From contig NZ_DASYHS010000041.1 in assembly GCF_035998295.1 (NCBI RefSeq), positions 1-6,512 on the forward strand: a DNA stretch of 6,512 nt. Direction: 5' to 3'. Position numbers and translations under genes: made by a program. Of the stretch, positions 1-5,318 are shown in pieces. Each line of letters starts with the position of its first letter. Within the stretch, counting starts at the first letter, position 1. The DNA comes from DASYHS01 sp035998295. Its GTDB lineage: Bacteria; Pseudomonadota; Alphaproteobacteria; Azospirillales; Azospirillaceae. The notes beneath the pieces were generated by a model, which did no database searches, was not told the DNA's origin, and saw nothing but the letters and a program-made list of their open reading frames with translations.

Positions 1-458
1 AAGCTGCCGCGTTCCAGCACCGCCGCGGTTCCGGCCGCGTCGCGGGCGGTGGCGCCCAGCAGGTGGAGCGCCACGGACGTCACCGCGACCGCGGTGACCG
101 CCTGGAGCAGAGCGGCGGCGAAGGACAGCCCCACGGCGCGCCGCAGATGCCGCGCGTCGGCCAGGACATAGGCTGAGATCACGGCCTTGCCGTGCCCCGG
201 GCCGACCGCATGGACGACGCCGTACAGGAAGCTCGCAGCGATCAGGCCCCAGGCCGCGCCGGGGCCGGCGGCGCGAACCGCGCGGAGGGCGTCCGCCAGT
301 CCGGCATGCAGCGTCCTCTGGCCCTCATGGACCAGGACGGTCAGGCCCGGAAACGGGTCGATGGTGCCCAGCGACGCGGCGGTCAGCGCCGCCGCGGCCA
401 GCAGGGTCGCCAGCGCCGCCAGGGCCAGTCGGCGCAGCTTGGCCGCCCGCGCGCTCAC
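1..458 (-). CDS. NicO-family nickel/cobalt transporter, N-terminal part (cut by window edge)
   Basis: Integral inner-membrane transporter of the NicO/RcnA type, predicted to move Ni2+ or Co2+. Only the first 152 codons are present; the rest lies beyond position 1. Residues 8-30 form a hydrophobic N-terminal segment. A hydrophobic stretch at about 70-83 leads into the diagnostic motif HAVGPGHGK at residues 83-91, which matches the conserved His/Pro-Gly-His-Gly-Lys signature of this family. Another membrane segment spans about 108-134. I chose the GTG start at 458-456 because its GTGA overlaps the TGA stop of the DUF1007 gene by 4 bases, with a purine-rich GGGGAC upstream, and because it gives a sensible N-terminus. 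The pairing with a DUF1007 secreted protein is common for NicO transporters and supports the call. Whether it imports or exports, and which metal, cannot be told from this part. Confidence 0.88.
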   Translation of the reverse strand, partial: MSARAAKLRRLALAALATLLAAAALTAASLGTIDPFPGLTVLVHEGQRTLHAGLADALRAVRAAGPGAAWGLIAASFLYGVVHAVGPGHGKAVISAYVLADARHLRRAVGLSFAAALLQAVTAVAVTSVALHLLGATARDAAGTAAVLERGS

Positions 459-1141
459 GGCGCCGTCCCCGCGGGGCAGGACACCGTGATCCAGCTGGCG
501 AACCGGGCGCCGACTGTCCCCTCGACGTCGTCTTCCGGCCCGATGTCCAGGGCTTCGACCTGTGCGTCGGCGATGCTGCGCTCCTCGACCGGGGGAGGGG
601 CCTCGACCACGGCCGCGCACCCGTCTGGAGGCGAGCCGTCGAGGCGCACCGGCTCCTGCGCGACGACGTCGATGTAGAAGGTCGGGTCGAAGCTCGCGAG
701 CGAGATGCGGACCGACCTGGGATCGACGGGCTCCTCCAGGGGCAGGAGGAAGGCGAGCGACAGACGGTCCCCCGCGTGGTCGGAGCGGTGGGACCGGACC
801 GGCCCGAGCGGGGCCAGGGCACCGTCCAGCTTCAGATAGGTGAAGTAGCCCCATTCGGCGAGGGCGGCGAGGTTCTCCTCGGCGAGCGGCGCCAGTTCCT
901 CGGGCCCGTAGGCGCCGTCGCCGTCCGCATCCAGCCCGTCGAGCGCGAAGGCGGTGTAGAACTCGTCGAAGGTCCAGCGCATCCCGACACCGGCCAGGCG
1001 GCCGGCGGTGTCGAAATGCAGCGTCGGCGCGGCGTCGATCCGGACATGCGGATGCGCCGCAGCCGGGCCGGAGGCGGCGGCCAGGAGCGCGGCCATCGCC
1101 CAGGCCGGCCGGCACCTCGGAAGACGGGATGGTTCGGCCAT
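455..1141 (-). CDS. DUF1007 family secreted protein, partner of NicO transporter
   Basis: A 228-residue protein with a Sec-type signal peptide: a basic start, a hydrophobic core at about residues 15-24, and AAA at 27-29 directly before HPHV at 30-33. It is therefore probably exported to the periplasm. The HPHV-ID beginning of the mature part, and the MRWTFDEFY block at 54-62, are typical of DUF1007. Residues 71-82 (D71, D73, D75, G76, E82) resemble an EF-hand calcium loop. Two cysteines, C175 and C222, could form a disulphide. The biochemical function is unknown; location and the coupled NicO gene suggest a role in periplasmic metal delivery or sensing, which is inference. The ATG at 1141 lies 11 bases after the oxidoreductase stop, with GAGGG 9 bases ahead. 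The reading frame stays open far upstream, but that extension runs antisense to nothing useful and out of frame with the oxidoreductase, so it was not used. Confidence 0.87.
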   Translation of the reverse strand: MAEPSRLPRCRPAWAMAALLAAASGPAAAHPHVRIDAAPTLHFDTAGRLAGVGMRWTFDEFYTAFALDGLDADGDGAYGPEELAPLAEENLAALAEWGYFTYLKLDGALAPLGPVRSHRSDHAGDRLSLAFLLPLEEPVDPRSVRISLASFDPTFYIDVVAQEPVRLDGSPPDGCAAVVEAPPPVEERSIADAQVEALDIGPEDDVEGTVGARFASWITVSCPAGTAP

Positions 1142-1152
1142 CGGGGATGCCC

Positions 1153-2445
1153 TCACAGCAGGTCGCGCAGGCGGTACCAGGCCATGGCCAGGACGAGGGC
1201 GGGCGTTCGCAGCAGCGCGCCGCCGGGAAAACTCTGGTGCGGCAGGCGGGCAAAGACGTCGAAACGCTCCGCGGTGCCGGCGACCGCCTCGGCCATCAGC
1301 TTGCCCGCGAGGCCGGCCAGGGCGACGCCATGGCCGCTGTAGCCGTGGGCGAAGTAGGTGGAAGGCCCGACCCGACCGAAATGCGGCGTCCTGTCCATGG
1401 TGATCGCGACGTGGCCGCCCCAGCAGTAGTCGATGCGCGCGTCCTCGAGCTGAGGGAAGATGCCGAGCATGGTCTTGCGCAGCCTCTGCCGCAGGCCGGG
1501 GCCGTCGAAGCCGCTGTAGCTGACGCCGCCGCCGAACAGGAGGCGGTGGTCCGCGGACCGGCGGTAGTAGTTCAGGACGACGTTGACGTCGGCGACGGCG
1601 ACCGCGTCGGGGATCAGGCCTTTGGCTCGGTTTTCTCCCAGCGGTTCGGTCGCGATCAGGTAGGTGCCGGCCGGCATGATCTTGGCCGCGACCGAGGGGA
1701 CGAGCCCGCGCAGATAGGCGTTGCCGGCGAGGATCAGGTGACGTGCGCGGACGCTGCCCCGGGCGGTGCGCGCCATCGGCGCCGTACCGGTCTCCACCGC
1801 CTCGACCCGCGAGCCCTCGAAGATGCGGGCACCCGCGGCCGCGGCGGCGCGTGCGAGTCCGATCGCGTAGTTGAGCGGGTGCAGCTGCCCCCCGCCGTGG
1901 TCCAGCAGTCCGCCCACGTATTTCGTCGTCGCGACGAACGAGCCCATCTCGTCGCGTCCGACGAGCCGCGAGCGGTCGTAGCCGTACCCCTCCGCCCATT
2001 CGTCCCGCATCCCGGCAAGCTCGCGCACCTGCCGGTCCTTCAGCGCGGCGAACAGGTAGCCCCAGCGCAGGTCGCAGTCGATGCCGTGCCGCTCCACCAG
2101 GTCGGCCAGCAGCCGCTTGGCCTCCTCGCCCATGTCCCAGAGCCGGCGCGCGTCCTCGGCCCCGACCCAGCGTTCGATGGTCCCCATCGGCTTGTTGTAG
2201 CCGGTCACGATCTGGCCGCCGTTGCGCCCCGACGCACCCCAGCCGACCCTCTCGGCCTCCAGCACGACGACGTCGTAGCCGCGCTCGGCCAGGTGCAGTG
2301 CCGCCGACAGCCCGGTATAGCCGGCGCCGACGACGCAGACGTCGCAGGAGACGTCCCCTTCGAGGCGCGGATGGTCGGGCTGCGACAGCGCCGTCGCGGC
2401 GTACCAGGAAGGCGCGTGGGCGGCGGTCCCCGCGCCCCCCGTCAC
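1153..2445 (-). CDS. puuB: FAD-dependent oxidoreductase, gamma-glutamylputrescine oxidase-like (PuuB)
   Basis: A 430-residue DAO-superfamily flavoenzyme, close to the length of E. coli PuuB (about 426). From memory it is collinear with PuuB: the FAD-binding GxGxxG at residues 40-45 within CDVCVVGAGYTGLSAALHLA, the SGRNGGQ block at 72-78, LLDHGGGQLHPLN at 180-192, AGNAYL at 240-245, the HGYSGHGV block at 367-374 near the flavin, and FPGG at 406-409. PuuB oxidises gamma-glutamylputrescine to the aldehyde, giving ammonia and H2O2; the true substrate here could be another gamma-glutamylated or free amine. The GTG start at 2445-2443 overlaps the phosphatase stop (GTGA) and has GGGGGG about 6 bases ahead; the residues after it (SWYAATA at 13-19) align with the PuuB N-terminus. 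No signal peptide is seen, so it is cytoplasmic. The two PuuA-type ligases nearby support an amine-catabolic role. Confidence 0.85.
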   Translation of the reverse strand: MTGGAGTAAHAPSWYAATALSQPDHPRLEGDVSCDVCVVGAGYTGLSAALHLAERGYDVVVLEAERVGWGASGRNGGQIVTGYNKPMGTIERWVGAEDARRLWDMGEEAKRLLADLVERHGIDCDLRWGYLFAALKDRQVRELAGMRDEWAEGYGYDRSRLVGRDEMGSFVATTKYVGGLLDHGGGQLHPLNYAIGLARAAAAAGARIFEGSRVEAVETGTAPMARTARGSVRARHLILAGNAYLRGLVPSVAAKIMPAGTYLIATEPLGENRAKGLIPDAVAVADVNVVLNYYRRSADHRLLFGGGVSYSGFDGPGLRQRLRKTMLGIFPQLEDARIDYCWGGHVAITMDRTPHFGRVGPSTYFAHGYSGHGVALAGLAGKLMAEAVAGTAERFDVFARLPHQSFPGGALLRTPALVLAMAWYRLRDLL

Positions 2446-3197
2446 CGCATCCCCCCGGCCGGCTGCGGGAGCCCCATCCAGGATCGCCACCGCGCGGCGG
2501 TCGCGCGCCGGCCGAACATGACGGCGTGGAGGAGGGCCACGGTGCCGAGCATGAAGGCGCCGGCGAACAGGACGTCGCTGAAGAAATGCGCGCCCATGGC
2601 GATGCGCAGCAGCCCCGCGAGGCCGCCGGCGGCGATGCCGCCCGCCAGCACCAGCCGCGAGCGTCGCCCCACGACATAGGCGAAGGAATGCAGCCAGAAC
2701 CCCAGCGCCGGGTCGCCGGCAACGAAGGAGCAGTTGTCCTCGCACTGGTCGGTCACCACCAGCGGCGGGGAATGGACGAGCGGACCGCCGAACTCCGCGA
2801 CCTGGAATGGCCGCGCCCGTCCGAAATTGTCCTTCAGCAGCGTATTGGCCACGAGGCCCGGCGCGATCACCAGGGAGAGGAACAGGAACACCCATTTGCG
2901 GACGCCGAGCCCCAGCAGCTCGACCTTGCGGCCGGCCTGCCGGCTGCGGATCAGCGTGTAGAGCGTGCCGAGCAGCAGCGCGACGCCGATCACGCGGGCG
3001 AAGACCTGGATCGCTTCGTGGACGAGGTTGGCGATGCCGTCGGAGCGCCAGGCGAAACCGTTCTCCGGTTCGAAGAACAGGTCCGACACGACGATGTCGA
3101 TGCCGGGGTGCAGGGTCAGGACGGCCCCGACCACGACGGCGGCGACGAGCATGATCCAGTGCCGCATCGGGCCCGACGCCTCTTTCTCGCGCATCAT
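2442..3197 (-). CDS. PAP2-family membrane phosphatase
   Basis: A 251-residue integral membrane protein with hydrophobic segments at about 12-30, 64-82, 101-119, 163-177, 182-199 and 204-227. The three PAP2 phosphatase motifs are present in order: K122-x6-R129-P130 (KDNFGRARP), SFVAGD at 157-162, and R198-x5-H204-x3-D208 (RIAMGAHFFSD). Motif 2 departs from the classic PSGH: the His position holds D162. Likely substrates are lipid phosphates such as undecaprenyl pyrophosphate, phosphatidate, phosphatidylglycerol phosphate or lipid A, acted on at the periplasmic face; the sequence does not decide which. The start is uncertain: ATG at 3197 is only 4 bases after the lipoprotein stop, while ATG at 3167 (residue 11, MRHWIML) has AAAGAGG 11 bases ahead and would put the first membrane helix right at the N-terminus. 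The gene is coupled to the oxidoreductase downstream. Confidence 0.85.
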   Translation of the reverse strand: MMREKEASGPMRHWIMLVAAVVVGAVLTLHPGIDIVVSDLFFEPENGFAWRSDGIANLVHEAIQVFARVIGVALLLGTLYTLIRSRQAGRKVELLGLGVRKWVFLFLSLVIAPGLVANTLLKDNFGRARPFQVAEFGGPLVHSPPLVVTDQCEDNCSFVAGDPALGFWLHSFAYVVGRRSRLVLAGGIAAGGLAGLLRIAMGAHFFSDVLFAGAFMLGTVALLHAVMFGRRATAARWRSWMGLPQPAGGMR

Positions 3198-3201
3198 CGG
3201 A

Positions 3202-3489
3202 TCAGTCCAGCGGCTCGCCCCGCGTAACCGGGATCACCGGGGCCGCCGCCGTCGTCGGGGGCTCCGCCTCGGGAGCGGCGGCGGGAGAGGCGGCAGGAGA
3301 GACGGCGGACGGGGCGGCAGCCGTGCCCGGCGCGGTACCGGCGGCCTCGCGCTCGTCGATCCTGCGGATGACGTATTTGGTCCCGTCGCTCGCGCCGCTG
3401 GCGATCAGTTCGGCGACGCCGCAACCCGAAAGGGTCGCGACCGCCAGGAGAGGGAACAGGATACGGGCGGAGCGCGGGAATATCGTCAT
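3202..3489 (-). CDS. Small putative lipoprotein of unknown function
   Basis: A 95-residue protein that I do not recognise. Residues 1-23 look like a lipoprotein signal: basic residues R6 and R9, a hydrophobic core at 10-20, and the lipobox L20-S21-G22-C23, so C23 should be lipidated. Residue 24 is Gly, not Asp, which favours outer-membrane sorting. The short mature body (GVAELIASGASDGTKYV, then IRRIDERE to about 48) is followed by an Ala/Pro-rich low-complexity tail at 50-87, a likely flexible linker through the periplasm. The ATG at 3489 was chosen because it places the signal peptide correctly; an in-frame ATG at 3525 adds 12 residues that would make an odd n-region. No clear ribosome-binding site precedes it. 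It is the first gene of the five-gene minus-strand run. The gene call rests on the signal peptide and the tight 4-base spacing to the next gene. Confidence 0.66.
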   Translation of the reverse strand: MTIFPRSARILFPLLAVATLSGCGVAELIASGASDGTKYVIRRIDEREAAGTAPGTAAAPSAVSPAASPAAAPEAEPPTTAAAPVIPVTRGEPLD

Positions 3490-3546
3490 GGCTACGCGGA
3501 TAAACAAACCCCGCTCCATGCGCAAGGGGCAAAGTGCCCACGCGGC

Positions 3547-3558
3547 TGCCGGCCGGCA
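3547..3558. repeat. 12-base perfect palindrome upstream of the lipoprotein operon
   Basis: TGCCGGCCGGCA is self-complementary over all 12 bases and lies about 58 bases upstream of the lipoprotein ATG, directly beside the terminator-like hairpin. The position would suit an operator for the operon, but GC-rich DNA makes such palindromes by chance, and it may simply be part of the terminator tail. Confidence 0.3.
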
Positions 3559-3586
3559 AGAAGGCGGCCGCCCGTCGGGCGGCCGC
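3556..3586 (-). terminator. Candidate intrinsic terminator downstream of the PuuA-like ligase
   Basis: A perfect 10-bp inverted repeat, 3564-3573 (GCGGCCGCCC) and 3577-3586 (GGGCGGCCGC), encloses a 3-base loop. Read on the minus strand, the stem is followed by CTTCTTG, a short T-rich stretch of the kind seen in GC-rich alphaproteobacterial terminators. It lies about 160 bases after the ligase stop and about 75 bases before the lipoprotein start, so it would insulate the two minus-strand units. The T-tract is weak, so it could instead be a pause site or a stable mRNA 3' end. Confidence 0.45.
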
Positions 3587-3651
3587 AGTCTCGAGTGGTA
3601 CCGAGTACGCCGGCACCGGAGGCACAGCTATACGTTCTAAGGCATTTCACA

Positions 3652-3673
3652 CGAATGCCCGCTGCTGCATTCG
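3652..3673. repeat. 7-bp inverted repeat with 8-base spacer
   Basis: CGAATGC (3652-3658) and GCATTCG (3667-3673) are exact reverse complements around an 8-base spacer. It lies about 70-95 bases past the ligase stop. It is less GC-extreme than the other repeats here, which makes it slightly more notable. It could be a hairpin in the ligase 3' untranslated region or a protein-binding site. Confidence 0.3.
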
Positions 3674-3744
3674 GCGAAACGGGGCCGCTGGCGAGGTGCG
3701 CCGTCCGGCGGCGCGCGGCTCCGATGGCTCCATCCCCGGGATGA

Positions 3745-5121
3745 TCAGGCGGTTCGGAGGTACCACTCGTATTCGAGCGGCGTCACATAGGCGAAGAACT
3801 TGTCGCGTTCGGCCCATTTCGTCTCGAGATGGACGTGCATGAAGCGCTCCCCGAACAGGTCGCGCAGCTCCCGGCAGTTCTCGAAGGCCTCCAGTGCGGA
3901 GACCCAGTTCCCGGGCAGCGACGCCTCGGCTCCGTTATAGCCGTTGCCGGTCACGGGCTCGCCGGGATCTATCCGGTTGGTGATGCCGTGGAGGATGCCG
4001 GCGAGTATCGCCGCCACGGCCAGGTAGGGGTTCGCGTCGGCGCCCGCGACCCGGTGCTCGATCCGCTTGGAGCCGGGAGGGCCGACCGGGATGCGCAGCG
4101 CCGTCGTCCGGTTGTTGACGCCCCAGGTGGGAGCGGTCGGCGCATAGGATTCCACCTGGAAGCGGCGGAAGGAGTTGGCGTTCGGCGCGAACAGCGCCAT
4201 CGCCCCCGGCATCGTCGCGGCGAGCCCGCCGATCGCGTGGAGCAGCAGGTCGCTGCCGATCGCCTCCGGCCGGTCGGTCTCGAAGACGTTCCGCCCGTCG
4301 CGGTCGATCAGGCTGACATGGACGTGCATGCCGCTGCCGGCATGCTGGGGATAGGGCTTGGCCATGAAGGTGGCGTCGAGCTTGTGCTTGGCCGCGACGC
4401 CCCGGACCACGCGCTTGAACAGGATCGCGTGGTCGGCGGCCAGCACCGGGTCGGGGACGTGGTGGAGGTTGATCTCGCACTGGCCGGGGCCGTATTCGGC
4501 GACCGCGGTGTCGGTCGGGATGCCCTGGGCATGCGCCGCCTCCTCGATCTCGTCGAGGACGTGGCCGAAGTCGTAGAGCTCGTTCATCCCGTAGACCTGG
4601 GTCGTGCTCTGGCGCACGCCGCTGGTCGGCGAGAGCGGCGGCCGGGGCTTGTCCTCCTCGCCCCAGTCGCCGTCCAGCAGGTAGAACTCCAGCTCGACCG
4701 CGACGACGGCCGTCAGCCCCAGCTCCGCAAGCCGGCCCTTCAACTGTTCCACGAGCGCGCGCGGCGCCGCGAAGAAGGGCGTGCCGTCCTGGTCGTGCAT
4801 CGAGAGCAGGATCTGGCCGGTCGGCTTGCGGAGCCAGGGAGTGCGCTGGAGCGTGCCGGGGACGGGGAAGCACGGACGGTCCGGGTCCCCCTCGTCCCAG
4901 GACAGCCCGGTCGTGTCGACCGTGGCGCCGGTGATGTCCATCGCGTAGATGGACCCCGGGAAGGAGCAACCCTCCGTGAAGAGCTTCGGCAGGCTCGCCG
5001 CCGGGAGGCGCTTGCCCCGCAACACTCCGCAGTTGTCGGGCAGCAGGACATCGATCGTCGAGATGTCGGGATTCAGTTCGAGAAATTTCAGGGCTTCTGT
5101 GTCGTCGCGAAACGCTGTCAT
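3745..5121 (-). CDS. puuA: Glutamine-synthetase-family ligase, gamma-glutamylputrescine synthetase-like (PuuA)
   Basis: A complete 458-residue cytoplasmic enzyme of the glutamine synthetase fold. ATP-dependent ligases of this group join glutamate to an amine; PuuA uses putrescine as the first step of its breakdown. From memory it is collinear with E. coli PuuA (472 residues): IDVLLPDNCGVLRGKRLP at 23-40, the GDPDRPCFPV block at 78-87, metal-binding VELEF at 142-146, AEYGPGQCEINLHH at 208-221, ATFMAKP at 250-256, HAGSGMHVHVS at 260-270, NNRTTALRIP at 336-345 and RVAGADANPYL at 357-367. The KNLYDLPP adenylylation motif of GlnA is absent, arguing against a housekeeping glutamine synthetase. The ATG at 5121 fits the family N-terminus; the frame is open to 5301 but that extension is Arg/Pro-rich. 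No clear ribosome-binding site is seen. Substrate could be another amine, such as a monoamine or longer polyamine. Confidence 0.88.
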   Translation of the reverse strand: MTAFRDDTEALKFLELNPDISTIDVLLPDNCGVLRGKRLPAASLPKLFTEGCSFPGSIYAMDITGATVDTTGLSWDEGDPDRPCFPVPGTLQRTPWLRKPTGQILLSMHDQDGTPFFAAPRALVEQLKGRLAELGLTAVVAVELEFYLLDGDWGEEDKPRPPLSPTSGVRQSTTQVYGMNELYDFGHVLDEIEEAAHAQGIPTDTAVAEYGPGQCEINLHHVPDPVLAADHAILFKRVVRGVAAKHKLDATFMAKPYPQHAGSGMHVHVSLIDRDGRNVFETDRPEAIGSDLLLHAIGGLAATMPGAMALFAPNANSFRRFQVESYAPTAPTWGVNNRTTALRIPVGPPGSKRIEHRVAGADANPYLAVAAILAGILHGITNRIDPGEPVTGNGYNGAEASLPGNWVSALEAFENCRELRDLFGERFMHVHLETKWAERDKFFAYVTPLEYEWYLRTA

Positions 5122-5318
5122 AATGGGGCCGCTTGATTGTTGGCGATGCTTGCCATCGTCTCCGGGCGACCGGGGGCGGGTCAAGAACTCCCGGACGGGG
5201 GCGCGCGCCGACGGGGATCGCCCCGGCGAAACGGGCTCGGGCGCCCTCCACGATGAAGCGACTGGTTCAACAGCACGGAGTCGGCCGGGGGCCGCGCGCA
5301 CCCGGACCGTGAATCTGC
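5122..5318. promoter_or_regulatory. Divergent promoter region between two glutamine-synthetase-like ligases
   Basis: This 197-base spacer must hold the promoters of both ligase genes, which point away from each other. On the minus strand TTGACC (5184-5179) followed 18 bases later by GACGAT (5160-5155) is a weak sigma-70-like pair that would give a leader of about 25 bases. TGGCGATGCTTGCCA (5141-5155) is a near-perfect inverted repeat (one mismatched pair) overlapping that -10 and about 20 bases from the ligase ATG, a place where a repressor could act. CGGGG/CCCCG around ATCG (5212-5225) is a short hairpin. No clear plus-strand promoter was found. The region is assigned by layout; the individual sites are tentative. 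Confidence 0.5.

Larger units (their letters stand above)
3490..3744. other. Non-coding spacer with several inverted repeats
   Basis: About 255 bases between the ligase stop and the lipoprotein start, both on the minus strand. Open frames here have no coherent protein features. The spacer holds a strong GC hairpin (3564-3586), an adjoining 12-base palindrome (3547-3558), a 7-bp inverted repeat with an 8-base gap (3652-3658 and 3667-3673), and a 6-bp GC-rich inverted repeat (3698-3703 and 3709-3714). It probably contains the end of the ligase transcript and the promoter of the five-gene operon. No convincing -35/-10 pair for that promoter could be picked out; TTGCGC followed 15-16 bases later by a TTTATC/TTATCC stretch near 3495-3525 (minus strand) is the best weak candidate. 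Confidence 0.6.

Noticed and set aside
1129..2679. A 516-codon open frame on the plus strand
   Set aside because: It is antisense to the PuuB-like gene, which has clear motifs on the other strand. The predicted protein has no recognisable domain and shows antisense-type composition.
455..2722. A single 755-codon open frame on the minus strand
   Set aside because: Only its last 228 codons (from 1141) look like a real protein, the DUF1007 gene. The rest is out of frame with the oxidoreductase and phosphatase and is Arg/Gly-rich, as expected when GC-rich coding DNA is read in the wrong frame.
3534..3842. A 102-codon plus-strand open frame across the spacer
   Set aside because: It runs through the hairpins and into the ligase antisense, with no signal, domain or ribosome-binding site.
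3829..5136. A 435-codon open frame on the plus strand
   Set aside because: Antisense to the complete PuuA-like ligase and without recognisable motifs; a by-product of high GC content.
5200..5209. 10-base palindrome GGCGCGCGCC in the divergent spacer
   Set aside because: A pure GC alternation that arises readily by chance at this base composition; nothing else supports a site.
5122..5301. N-terminal extension of the PuuA-like ligase to an upstream ATG
   Set aside because: The extra 60 residues are Arg/Pro/Ser-rich and unlike the family; ATG 5121 matches the expected N-terminus and leaves room for divergent promoters.
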